Part shown: positions 1-9,964 of the stretch, piece after piece | Position numbering within the stretch: the stretch's first letter is position 1 | How the letters are laid out: every line of letters begins with the position of its first letter | Assembly (NCBI GenBank): GCA_964058805.1 | Contig: CAXKVV010001776.1 | Span: 1-29,497, forward strand | From: Schoenoplectus triqueter | Lineage: Eukaryota > Streptophyta > Magnoliopsida > Poales > Cyperaceae | Direction of reading: 5' to 3' | Length of the DNA: 29,497 bases | The notes under the pieces: model-generated | Seen by the model: the letters and a program-made list of their open reading frames with translations, nothing else | Told to the model about the DNA's origin: nothing | Database searches by the model: none | Program-made: the position numbers and the translations under genes

Positions 1-3000
1 GTCACGGGTTGTGAAATTACTCAAAAACCAGCATTTCATGGCAAAATCAGCACTTATTGAGCTTATCCGAAGTATTATTCAGGTTACATTATCTTTTGAG
101 TAATCTTTCTAAATAAGAAAGATTTGAAAATGATAATAAAAATTTGCAAGTTTGACAACCATGCCACTGTCTTTATAGTATTATTGTTATAGTTTTATTG
201 CCTTTTGGGTAGTATTTTTGCCTTTCGAGACTGTCGGTTTCCAATTGCTCTGTCCAGGGCAATCACTGATCAATTAGAATTTTGTTACAAGATCAGTGTT
301 AATTGCAGTAAATTCCGTAAAGTCCTTTTAAATTTCTGCTTGGTTCAACAATTGAGGGAAATTAGAGGATGACTAAGGATAAATCGAGGCACAAGTTCTT
401 TCTTTTCTCGTCCTTATATTTGCACAATTTTGTTATTTGGGGAACTTAAGGTTCGACTATGGTGTAATCCTCAACTGAGGATATTTTGCTCAATTGAATT
501 GAGGTCTATTCAATTGAACTATAAACTGGGAAAGTTCAAACCTAATAGAGGGAAAGTTGAATTGAATTTTGGTTAGTTTCATAATTATTAGATGACTGAG
601 GCAGCTTTGGGGTCAACATATAATTTTAATATCCATGATGTTTCATTAATTTTTTTTTGAAATTTTCCACCTCAAAATGATAAGAACAAATTATTGTTTG
701 GTTGTTCAGGCTGGAGGTGCATCCACAGAGAACTCTCTCTCAACTGCTCTGACAAGTATCTTAGACTGTCTAAAATACCGCGACTGGACAACACGGAAGG
801 CTGCCTCATCAGCTTTGTCTAGTATTGCACTTTCTTGTGACACCTACATGCTCGGTTCCTTTACAAGTGGCTGCCTCCGTTCTCTTGAGGGATGTCGGTT
901 TGATAAAGTTAGTCTGTCCTTCACAACACTTTGTTTATTGCAAACTTTCTTGAGCCATGAACTTCACCTTCACTAGTAATATACTAAGAACCAGTGTAAA
1001 TAGTGTAGTAGGTAGTCAGCTGGTACATCACCATATGCACCTGTCTTTATTTAATGATTATATTATCTTTTTGTTTTCTTTATATTTTCTTACCGTTAGA
1101 TATTGAACTTGCACATTAGTGGTAATATAGTTGAAAGTAAAAAGTGTTTAAGATTTTGCTCTCTATGGACTAAAATTTAGCTCTCTCTCTCCAATTATTT
1201 CAATTCTTGTCATAGGTCAAGCCTGTACGTGATGCTATATCTCATGCAATTCAGTGTTGGAAGTCTATTTCAGTAGAGAATTCTCTCGAACTATCTGAAG
1301 CCACCTCTTCTATGAAAGGTTTGATATATTTTAGTCAGAAATGTCTGGTTTCAATGAAAGGTTTGATATCTGGTTTTATTGTTTACTTACAGCACAGAAT
1401 CATATGCCCCGTTGCTTCAAGTCTTTGTCTGAGCAACCATTATATTGGGACTTCTCTAATTACTTGGGATATTGGCTTATAAAAGGTTTACTGAAAGAAG
1501 AGACAAAACTCTTCTTTTTCCAAAAAAGAAAAAGAAAAAAAAAGAGAACTACTTGTTGTAATAATTACCTTCTAATACTCGAATAAACCACTAAAATAAA
1601 CCTTAGTGAAGTCTAAAATCATACAAAGCTGTCGGAACTGATTATTCCATTCTTCCCTGAAGCTATAGAAAAAATGAGATTGATTTTTTTTTTCTATCTT
1701 AATTTTAACAGAAAACTTCTGCAGTGACTACCCTGAAGTGACAAGTAACAGCGACAATGGATCAAGATTCACATCCTTCAGAAAACCCATTTCCTTTTCC
1801 AACTCCAATACAAGTCCTAATATAGTTTCATTTTCTAAGGGAAACAAAATTGCTGCCAGTTCGACCAAGAAGAGAACCCCTTTATCTTTGAGAAAACCTG
1901 ATAACACTGTCCCCAAGCAGAAATCGCTGGAGTGGCAAATTGAAGTATCAGTTCCCAAGAAAAAAACCATCTCATCCTTGCCAGTTGTCCAAAAAGATGT
2001 CAAAGAAAATTTAAAAGAAGAAGATTATTCTGATTTGGGAAGTGGGAGTTGCCTGACAAAGGATAATAAAATTGGAGGCGGTGAATGTGATTCCAATATT
2101 AACTTTAATTCGGATAGGTTTTCTGAGAAGTTCTGCCATGAAGAAGGCAATGCAGAGATCGAAGTTGAATCTACCCATGCTTTAATTCGAGATAATAAAG
2201 GGCCGGATGTGACTGACTGTGGTCCCCATCCGTGTTGTGTGAATGCAAAGAATGAGTTGGGTTTTATCAGGAAACAGCTTGAAGAGATTGAACTGAAACA
2301 AAACAGCTTGTTTGATATATTGAAGGTATGTAAAGATCTTCTTAATTATAGATTTCCATAAATATGTTTATTCTAGTGGCAGGACCCAAACCAGGGAGTT
2401 GCTTTATACAGATCTGATTGGTAGAAACTGTTACTTTTAATTGATTTTATATAATTTTCAACTCTACTTTTCAGGAATTTGTGGGGAGTTCAATGGATAA
2501 TCTTACCACACTGCACTCTAAAATTTATAAAATGGAAAATGCAGTTGACCACATAGTAAATTTGATGACTCAAAAAGAGTTCAATTTTGGAAATGGAAAT
2601 CCCAGCCCAAGAGTTGCCAAAAATGGAAATGTTTCCATTTCTTCGTCCCCTAGGATATCATACTCCTCCCCTCGATCCTCAACTGAAACTAATAACAAGA
2701 ACCCACAGCATTTCCCCACTAAAATCACAAAGTTGTTTTCCGAGAACCCACGTCATAATTATGGGACATCAGGTTCGATTGCTACAGCTACACGAAACGA
2801 CTCTGTCAGAATGAACACTAACAGTTTTCCAAAGTGGTTTAATGGTTTTTCCGGTACAGGAGATGTACCTTCAAAAAGTGAAAAATCAGTTGCAAAGTGT
2901 ACGCAAAGCAATGCTGAAAGAAGGAAGAGTGATCTCGGGAAAGATTTTAATGGGTTTCTTGGTACAGTCAACCATTGCATACCAGCAAAAAATGAAAAAC

Positions 3001-3850
3001 TGCCGATGGGAGGTGAATTTTTTGAAAATGAACAGTTGAGTGCAAGTTCTTTGGGTCCACAAGTTGACTCCATTAATGTCATCAATGAGAACTTTAACAA
3101 ACAGGTGAATGAGTTTCTTAGTGATGGGGATGTAGAATCTGCATATATAGCCATGCTTTGTTCTGGGGATGATGTGAGCATGATTGGGCTGATGGATGTG
3201 ACCGGTCCTATACTCCATAAGTTGTCCAGTGAGACAGCTAGTGAGGTTCTGAGGGTTATGTCAGTTCAGCCTATGGATAGGAAGTTCCTTGAATTTGCCA
3301 TGCCTTGGATACAACAAGTGAGTTCCACCAATCTGATCCTTTTATTTCCCTCAAGTGATATTGTTTTCCTGTTGCCAACAAATTAGTACTGGTATATACA
3401 TTTTCTTTGAATTTGAATTTTTGTAACTCTGCTTTAATTTTTTTTTTCAATATGTAGGTTGTTGATTTAAGTATGGCACAAGATTCAAGACAACTGTTTC
3501 TCTCTCCAAGAGCTCGGAGAGAGTTTCTGCATTCACTTCAACAAGTAGTAAATACTGCAACTGTGGATGCAACAACTAGACTTGCAATTGCACAGCTTGC
3601 TGCAAGATTGGGGAAAGCTTTTGGTCTTGTTCCGACCAGGTGCACTTTCTTCACAAACTGCCCTCTCTCAAAGCTAGTATATTTAATTAAAGCTATATAG
3701 TTCTGCGAACCTTGTTTTCCCTCTAGTATATTTAATTAAAGCTATATATATATATCCCTCTAATGTTTGTGTTTTTTAATCTCTTTTACCAGGAGACTGC
3801 CTCCTAGAGAATCCAATGCCAACAAGAATTTCATTTCCCCTATAACCTAG
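1..3850 (+). CDS. TOR1L: TORTIFOLIA1/SPIRAL2-like microtubule-associated protein, 3' seven exons (5' end outside window)
   Basis: Plant-specific protein that binds cortical microtubules through TOG/HEAT repeats; the family controls directional cell growth (established for SPR2/TOR1). Exons that join in frame: 1-82, 710-907, 1216-1318, 1712-2325, 2475-3317, 3458-3639, 3793-3850, with a TAG stop at 3848; about 692 residues are visible. The first three exons encode the end of the HEAT-repeat region (RVVKLLKN, then LKYRDWTTRKAASSALSSIA). A basic Ser/Thr-rich linker follows. A helical, probably coiled-coil stretch spans the exon 4/5 junction (ELGFIRKQLEEIELKQNSLF). The C-terminal family domain starts near GDVESAYIAMLCSGDD and ends with LSPRARREFLHSLQQ. 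All introns are GT-AG. The symbol is family level; I cannot say which paralogue this is. The start codon lies left of the window. Confidence 0.92.
3674..3750. repeat. 49-bp-period duplication in the last TORTIFOLIA1-like intron
   Basis: CTAGTATATTTAATTAAAGC at 3674 is repeated exactly at 3723 (both followed by TATATA). The second copy continues into a short TA run. It lies in the intron between exons 3458-3639 and 3793-3850. Confidence 0.85.
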
Positions 3851-4224
3851 TAGTTGCTTTCTGAAAATATATCATTTTCAGCATTTTCATGTATTTTCGT
3901 ACTATGGAGGGATTTGTTCATTATTTTCTCCGTGATGTACTTTTTTCTTGAACTCATGCGACTTTGAAGGAAATTTAATACATCCTTGCTAAAATGGTTG
4001 CTTTAACTTGTCATGGTAGAAAAGTAAAAAAAAAAACAGCTCAGAAAGTTGTAAAGAAAGAAGGACGTGAAATCTGGTTTGTTAGTTTCTGTATTCTATC
4101 CTTCTCTGACGTAACAAGAGAATCTGGAGTCGAAATCAAACCGGTATGTAGTGCCAGTAGACAGAAGTTCTTATCCAGTGAGGATTTTGTATCATATTTT
4201 AAATCGTGACAATAAATGTGCTGC
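3851..4224 (+). other. 3' flank of the TORTIFOLIA1-like gene
   Basis: Probable 3' UTR followed by spacer. AT-rich, with no convincing polyadenylation hexamer at a decisive position. A short open frame from 3994 shows no family features and I do not call it a gene. Confidence 0.5.
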
Positions 4225-4575
4225 ACAGCTTCAGTTTTTCGAACTATAATCGATATCGAAAGGATGCTTTGTCTACCGAGGTCCAAGTACCAAATGCCAA
4301 CAAAAAAAAGGCCCACCCGTTGGCAGCCACTGATGCCATCCTTTCAAAAAGAAAAAGCAAAAAAAAAAAAAAAAAGAAGGCCCGGATGGTGTTTGATGAG
4401 GTCGAAGCTCAAAAAATGCCATCGTGATGAATAAAAAGAAAGAAAAATGAAAATTGGCAAATTGCTTTGGTCTGAGTCCGACGTTGGTCATTTTGTCGGT
4501 GCTCATGCTCTTCCAGATAGTGATGATAATAAAGAACGGAGTCAAAATACAGAAGGGACTGCAACTGTGAGTTTT
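4225..4575 (+). pseudogene. Lys-rich coding-like fragment, origin unknown
   Basis: Two adjacent reading frames look protein-like. One (about 4230-4427) reads VPNANKKKAHPLAATDAILS, followed by a long Lys run encoded by an A tract and then ARMVFDEVEAQ. After a stop and a frame change, the second (about 4447-4575) reads SESDVGHFVGAHALPDSDDN. The base composition is less AT-rich than the surroundings and the segment is cut at its 3' side by a MITE. I do not recognise the family; a captured exon or an old pseudogene piece is an inference. Confidence 0.3.
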
Positions 4576-4953
4576 AAGTTTAGGAAAGTCTTCCGTGAAT
4601 TTAACTAAAAAATATATTAAATAATTTCTAAATTTTAATTTATCATACTCATTAAATTTTTTATATGAAAATTTTGTAGAATACAAAAATTTAGAGTATT
4701 TTGAGTTTTTTAAGTCATCATTTTTAATTTTTAAAAATCGGCTCCAAAAATAATAATAATAAATTTAATGTTTGAACATCATTTTTAAAAATTAAAAATA
4801 GTGACTTAAAAAAATTCAAAACACTTCAAATTTTTGCATGCCATAAGATTTTCATATAAAGAATTTAATGAGCATAATAAATTAAAATTTAGAGATAATT
4901 TGATATACTTTTTGAGTTAAACTCATGGAAAGCCTCCGTGGATTTAAGCTCAT
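4567..4953. mobile_element. Hairpin MITE, family A, copy 1
   Basis: The two halves are inverted copies of each other across almost the whole 387 bp, around a short AT-rich loop near 4755-4780. The left arm starts GTGAGTTTTAAGTTTAGGAA and the right arm, reverse-complemented, starts ATGAGCTTAAATCCACGGAG. Arms share motifs such as AAATTTTAATTTATCAT and GAGTTTTTTAAGTCA. No transposase frame is present, as expected of a non-autonomous foldback or MITE element. Related copies lie at 13672 and 14090. The exact termini and target duplication are not certain. Confidence 0.8.
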
Positions 4954-5584
4954 AGTATTTTTACTCCCTCTCTATATATATGCACGCATTAAATCCGTAT
5001 TCTTTGTTCAACCTTTTTTAGAAAATATTATGGGAAGTAATTACCGCGGTGCTAAACTTTTATGGAGATTATTTTGCAAAATGAATTAGTGAAGCATTAA
5101 AATAAAAATTATCGTAAATGGTTTGCACTAGTTCTTAGTGAGAACTAATAAAGTAATTATTATTATCAATTAAAATTTTGGATTTTACTTGGAAGAAAAT
5201 CAAAATTCTAATAAGAGAAATGAATTGTGGTTGAGTCAAAAATTGTAATCAGAAATCTTCTTTCTTTTTTTTAAGAATCAAATTATTGTTTTGAAATAGA
5301 GCTGCGTGCATACAATTAAATTTAAGCAAGTTAGATCTAACCTGAACTTAACTCATGGAAGCTCAGAGTTTATTTTCAAAAATAAATCCATGACTTACAG
5401 TCGCAGTCCTCTAATTTAAATTCAAATTAACTCGTATGCTTGCTTCTACATTTCATATCCTTTTTTGGACCACCGAGATATTTAATTACTTATGGCTTAT
5501 AGGCCGAATCAAATCCACTACAGTTTTATAATAATTAATCAATCAATACAAACATCCATAGATGATATTCGTTAGCAAAAAACC
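4954..5584. other. AT-rich spacer
   Basis: I see no coding frame, RNA gene or clear repeat in this stretch. Confidence 0.6.
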
Positions 5585-5674
5585 ATTGAATTGAATGGTT
5601 ATGCAGTCAGCACTTATGCTTACAGCTCTACACTTCTAGTCAACAACAAAACTCCGGGACTGGAAAGAAAAAAA
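5585..5674. repeat. Direct repeat, left copy
   Basis: About 90 bp, closely matching 6423-6514 in the same orientation. Both copies contain ATGCAGTCAGCACTTATGCT (last bases vary slightly) and end in GGGACTGGAAAGAAAAAAA. The two copies bracket the inverted-repeat element at 5689-6414. Confidence 0.9.
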
Positions 5675-5688
5675 TGGATAAATTTCCT

Positions 5689-6414
5689 GTGAGGTCACTA
5701 GACTATACCTCAAATTCATATTTGATCATCAAATTTTTATTTTTTATCCATTTTTAATCATTAAACTTTGATGTTTGTCTCAATTTGATCACTTTGTTAG
5801 TTTTTTCATCCAAACTTAACATAAATTTTATAATATTATGAACATGTATTTTAATTAATTTTTCAAGATTAATAAATTATTGTTGCTCTATTGTTCATAG
5901 TATATTTTTATACAATTGAGCATATAACTTAATATGTTAATTTATATCAACCATCTAATTTTATTGTTTGAAGAAAATAATTTTTATATTTTATTTAGAT
6001 ATATAAATGTCATACTATAATTGAAATTAATATTTTATGGTTAAAGATATTTCAATTTGTATGATTTAATTATTATATAAATAACAACTAATATGTTTAT
6101 TTAATTAATTAATTTAAAAGATTAATAATACATATTCTAAATAATATAATCGCTTCTAAAAAATAACAAATATTTGAAAATATGAAAAATTTCTAATTTT
6201 TTTAAAAGAAAATAAATAGAGATAATTAGTTTGTGGTTTATATTGTCATATTTTAAAAATTTATATAATTTATATAATTTATATTTTAATATAGAGATTA
6301 TGTTGAGTATTCCTTTAATTTTGGATGGAAAAACTAACGGAATGATGAAATTTCAATAAACATTAAAGTTTAGTAATTAAATTTGAATTAAAAATATAAT
6401 TTAGTGAGCTCTCA
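5689..6414. mobile_element. Inverted-repeat DNA element, ~725 bp, non-autonomous
   Basis: The first ~130 bases are an imperfect inverted copy of the last ~130. The left arm includes GTTAGTTTTTTCATCCAAA (about 5797) and the right arm, reverse-complemented, GTTAGTTTTTCCATCCAAAA. Outer ends are GTGAGGTCACTAGAC and the complement of TTTAGTGAGCTCTC. The interior is very AT-rich with no open frame. It behaves as a MITE or foldback element. The superfamily cannot be assigned because the flanks are a 90-bp duplication rather than a short target duplication. Confidence 0.78.
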
Positions 6415-6422
6415 AAAAAAAT

Positions 6423-6514
6423 ATTGAATTGAATATTTATGCAGTCAGCACTTATGCTCACAGTTCTACACTTCTAGTCAATAACAAAACTGCTGGGACT
6501 GGAAAGAAAAAAAA
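6423..6514. repeat. Direct repeat, right copy
   Basis: Matches 5585-5674 with scattered substitutions and small indels. It starts within ten bases of the right end of the inverted-repeat element. Confidence 0.9.
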
Positions 6515-6780
6515 TATATGAAAGTATCAGTTAATATATACATTGACCAATGGAGATCAATGGAGGGCACTGTACTTGTATATTTGCGCTTGTGTGCACG
6601 GTGCACCTATCATCGGATTTTTTTTATTAATAACAAAAAAAATTACAAATGTTCACTTTTATCCAATTTTTTTTTCTAAACCAAGCCAAAATCAACCCGA
6701 CTCGCACTGAGTCCATCTTTAAGAAAAAAAGCGTCCAGACCATCAATTTCAGCAATGCTTTCTTAATGTCTTACACCTAG
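6515..6780. other. Spacer upstream of the transporter pseudogene
   Basis: This is where the first NPF exon would be expected, but I find no recognisable start or first-helix sequence. It contains T-rich and A-rich runs and nothing else I can name. Confidence 0.5.
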
Positions 6781-6986
6781 TTGTATATTATTTATGCAAT
6801 GTTTTGCATGACAACAATGCATCAACTGCTGCGGATTTCTCAGTTTGGTATGGTACGGGCTATTTTGTGCCAATAGTAGGGGCAGTTATAGCAGATTCAC
6901 GGTGGGGCAGTTACATGACTGTCTCGGTGTCCCTCAATCTCTACTAGTATGTTTCATTTTTTTTTCTTCTTGCTGTTATTAAGAAA

Positions 6987-7201
6987 GGAAGCGGGTACGT
7001 TCGCAACCCTTTGAATTAAGAAATTGGTTCGAAAAATTCTTAAACCGTTGATTTTGTATCGAGATTTGTATTTTTAACAAACCTCGAGGTCTGAGATTTG
7101 TATTTTTAATGATCGTTACGAATCTCGATACAAAATCAACGATTCAAGAACAATTCAAATCAATTTTTTGATTCGAAGAGCTGTGAACATACCCCGCTTC
7201 G
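6987..7201. mobile_element. Mutator-like MITE, 215 bp, with 9-bp target duplication
   Basis: A near-palindromic element: the left end GGAAGCGGGTACGTTCGCA mirrors the right end TGTGAACATACCCCGCTTC. The inner arms also pair, for example TTGATTTTGTATCGAGATT near 7051 with AATCTCGATACAAAATCAA near 7122. It is flanked on both sides by ATTAAGAAA (6978-6986 and 7202-7210), a perfect 9-bp duplication typical of Mutator-superfamily insertion. No transposase is encoded. It sits in an intron of the NPF pseudogene. Confidence 0.85.
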
Positions 7202-7210
7202 ATTAAGAAA

Positions 7211-7926
7211 AGCACGTCATGAGATCATATCCAAAAGATCATATATAAAAACAGTTCCCATTGTCTAATGGTTGATGGTCTTGACATGGAATTTTTCAAT
7301 GCCTCGGTAGTTGACATCTGTTTCCCACTTGTGAAATTAAACCAGACTCGGCTTAAAATAACCTACATTTTTTAAGGTTATTTCGCGAAGTGCCAACTAA
7401 CAATTTCATTGAAAATCCAAAACAGTTATAAATTCAATTACATAGTTTGCCTTAAACAGTTGAACAAAATGTATGACAAACTCAACTGTACCTATTTGTA
7501 GCAAAAACTAAGCCACATCCTATTTCCAAAGTAGAATCCCACACCAATACAGTTGTAGGTCTACCTTTTTGGGAGAACAATTGTCTATTTTACTCACACT
7601 GTGGGACCAGAAACCGCCTGCCCAGACTGTATCCCACACTCATCTCTCTGGTAAAATAGCCTACAGTTTTTCTAGGTTGCAATTAAGCTGAGACACTGTA
7701 CTGATCAGCACAGATGAGCTAGTGGATACTGGATTGATTGGTGTAGGCCTTGAGTATGACTGTGTATCATGATGGTACCACACATTACAAGTACATGTTA
7801 GAATTTCTCATTTCTGAACACAGCAAGGTGGTGCTCTTTATGTCAATTATTAATAAGGTTAATGAAACACTGTTAGTCCCTGGCCAAAATTCATCTCTAA
7901 CCCAACTATATTTTGCAAATATCCAG
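7211..7926 (+). other. Rest of the NPF pseudogene intron
   Basis: The open frame that covers 7750-7926 has no NPF similarity before the ATCCAG acceptor, so I treat it as intron. The remainder shows no clear feature. Confidence 0.5.
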
Positions 7927-8480
7927 GGAACGCTGGGTACCAACCTTTCTTCTCTGATCCCCATAACTTTGCAGAGCGACACAATACCAACACCATCTGA
8001 GGCTGTTAGTAATCCCTACAAGATCGTACCTCACCTCAGCTCGTTCCTCATCGCATTGGGTTGCGGTGGTGTCAGATCTTCTCTCCTACCATTGGGTGCC
8101 AATCAGTAAACAAATCATACTGACCAACAGAAAAAAGTCTTGTTTTTCAGTTGGTTCTATGTCTGTGTAATATTTGGTGTTATCTCGTCCGGGACAGTAG
8201 TGGTGTGGGTACAAGAGGATGTTAGTTGGTCACTAGTGTTTGGTATATCAACTATTTGCACTGGCTTAGCCTTGATCTGGTTCTTGGCTGGTGTGGGAAC
8301 TTACAGGAGAAAGGTACCAAGTGGGAGTCCCTTAAAGAGCATTTTTTAGGTCTTGGTGGCCTCTTTCAGAAAGATATGGCTTGATGTACCCAAAAATGGT
8401 ACAGTTTTATATAAGGCCTGTTATAAGGGTTCAAATTGCAAGATTGGTTCTCGAGGAAATTGTCCAAACTAGTGATTCAG

Positions 8481-9092
8481 GTAATATTTCATTTGCTGCA
8501 TGTTGATAGAGCATTGTTTGCATTTTGATAATTGCTGAATGCTGATGCTGTGTTTCTCGTGCAAGCCAATATGTGTTGCAATACCATGCTCATAACCAAT
8601 TTGGCAAGGACCAATAACAGTATAGAACTAACTCCCAAATTACACGCATTAAGCGCGAATTAGCCATAAATTGTACAAAGGAACCTCAATCAGCCCTCTT
8701 CAGTGCAGTATATCCTCCTCATGTAATACAAGAAAGGTACGACGTAAATGAAGTGGTAAAATACCTAAAAGAAAGCAGCAAGAGCTATAACAAAGTTGTG
8801 GACTGCAACAATAACCTTACCACTGTACATAATTTTTTTCTTTGATTAATGGAAAGTTAGTGGGAGTTTTGCCTGCTTCCTCAAAAAATAAAAAAAAAAG
8901 AAAGAAAAAGAAAGAAAGAGATGACCTACCATCTTGAACTGACAGGATACCAAATGCAGTATGCTAATTCTGCTCTGCATTAATACAATATTTTACTACT
9001 TCAAGATTATCAGTAAGTAAAAAGTAGGAATTTTTCTTTTTTGCTAATTAGAATAATCAAATCACTAATACAATATTTTACTACTTTAAGTT
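8481..9092 (+). other. Eroded NPF body and unidentified DNA before the retrotransposon
   Basis: Expected to hold the NPF central and late coding region, but I recognise almost none of it, so it is heavily eroded or replaced. Only the last few codons before 9097 (LSSF) read in the same frame as the remnant beyond the retrotransposon. A 20-bp string TAATACAATATTTTACTACT occurs at 8981 and again at 9067, pointing to a local duplication. A purine-rich tract lies at about 8882-8922. Confidence 0.45.
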
Positions 9093-9097
9093 CCTTC
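9093..9097. repeat. Target site duplication of the Copia element, left
   Basis: CCTTC directly before the left LTR, repeated at 13489-13493 directly after the right LTR. Five base pairs is the usual Copia duplication length. Confidence 0.85.
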
Positions 9098-9759
9098 TGT
9101 TGGAATTAATTATTATTAATTACAACATGTATAGACTTATATATAATAAATATATATTATATAATGGACTGTTAAATTATATTCATAATGAAGTGATCAA
9201 ATTCTGTATCGGATTTATTATATATCATGAGAAGTTGGCCTTTTAATGTGTAGAATGCGTATTAATGACTTTATGATTTAGTGATGGTCTGAATTATATA
9301 AAGTCTGAAAATAATACAATTATGTTATTGGTCTCTGGAGAACACAACTATAGACAACTTTTTTGATTAAGCAGTGAATCCGTTAAGAGAGAGAAAATCT
9401 AGATCCAATATGGACCCGTTAAGACATAATTGCACTCAGTTGTATGGGCGTCCATATATATGGAGGGATACTGTTGGTTTTAAAAACACGATTATGATCA
9501 CTCCCCACTTTCTGCCACCCTTTCGTTTCCAACAGATCCATCTCTCTCTTTTAACATAGTTCCAGAAGAGAAGAAACTGTCTGACGCCGATCCTCTCAAT
9601 CACTCCATCGGATTAGAGGAAGATCGCTGGAAGGCTGAAGGAATCTGGTGATCAACGGAGTTATGTCTCTCTTGAAGATAGATAACAAGGATCAATGTAA
9701 CTTAATTTATATTTAGGGTTCACTAGAGGATCATGATGACAATCAATAAATATCTAACA
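9098..9759 (+). repeat. Left LTR of the Copia element
   Basis: Starts TGTTGGAATTAATTATTATT and ends TATCTAACA, so it has TG...CA termini with a short imperfect terminal inverted repeat. Short open frames inside it are not genes. Confidence 0.93.
9295..9302 (+). promoter_or_regulatory. Probable TATA box of the left LTR
   Basis: TATATAAA about 200 bases into the LTR, conserved in the right LTR at 13026-13033. This fits an RNA polymerase II promoter in the LTR; transcription start not determined. Confidence 0.45.
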
Positions 9760-9761
9760 AT

Positions 9762-9774
9762 TGGTATCAGAGTC
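9762..9774 (+). promoter_or_regulatory. Primer binding site (initiator Met tRNA type)
   Basis: TGGTATCAGAGTC lies two bases after the LTR end. It matches the plant Copia consensus complementary to the 3' end of initiator tRNA-Met (TGGTATCAGAGC) apart from the last positions. Confidence 0.88.
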
Positions 9775-9964
9775 TACTCTAGTTGAACTGTTAAGATCTA
9801 ATGAGTGATTCAAAATTTTTTCAGAAATTCGTATTTCTATAATATGATATGTTCTTTTAATCAAATAGTTCAGAAATTTATAGATATGTTTGTTAAATAT
9901 GAAATTTTCATAATTTTTTTATCAAGATTAACAATCGGTTTCGAAAATTAAGTTTATCAGTTTA

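Larger units (their letters stand above)
6781..8480 (+). pseudogene. NPF: NRT1/PTR family (NPF) transporter pseudogene, 5' and middle part
   Basis: Remnant of a 12-helix proton-coupled nitrate/peptide-type transporter. An exon at 6781-6946 has a good acceptor (CCTAG) and donor (GTATGT) and encodes NVLHDNNASTAADFSVWYGT, then GYFVPIVGAVIADSRWGSYM, the typical second-exon region. A second exon starts near 7927 after ATCCAG and encodes LSSLIP, then FLIALGCGGVRSSLLPLGAN. After a frame disruption near 8106 comes SWFYVCVIFGVISSGTVVVW and YRRKVPSGSPLKSI to 8349. The frame then shifts again to VLVASFRK (about 8350). No first exon is found, the ~980-bp intron holds a MITE, frames are broken at least twice, and the C-terminus is separated by a retrotransposon. 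The subfamily is not resolved. Confidence 0.88.

Noticed and set aside
1341..1586. 81-codon frame in the TORTIFOLIA1-like region
   Set aside because: Lies in the intron between exons 1216-1318 and 1712-2325, ends in a poly-Lys run from an A tract, and has no family features.
4273..4686. 137-codon minus-strand frame
   Set aside because: Poly-Phe from the opposite strand of the A tract; extends into a MITE arm; no plausible protein.
7750..7926. 5' half of a 119-codon frame before the NPF acceptor
   Set aside because: Only the part after 7927 resembles NPF; the earlier part is intron translated by chance.
9374..9559. 61-codon frame repeated at 13104-13286 (60 codons)
   Set aside because: Both lie at the same place in the two LTRs; the similarity comes from LTR duplication, not from a gene.
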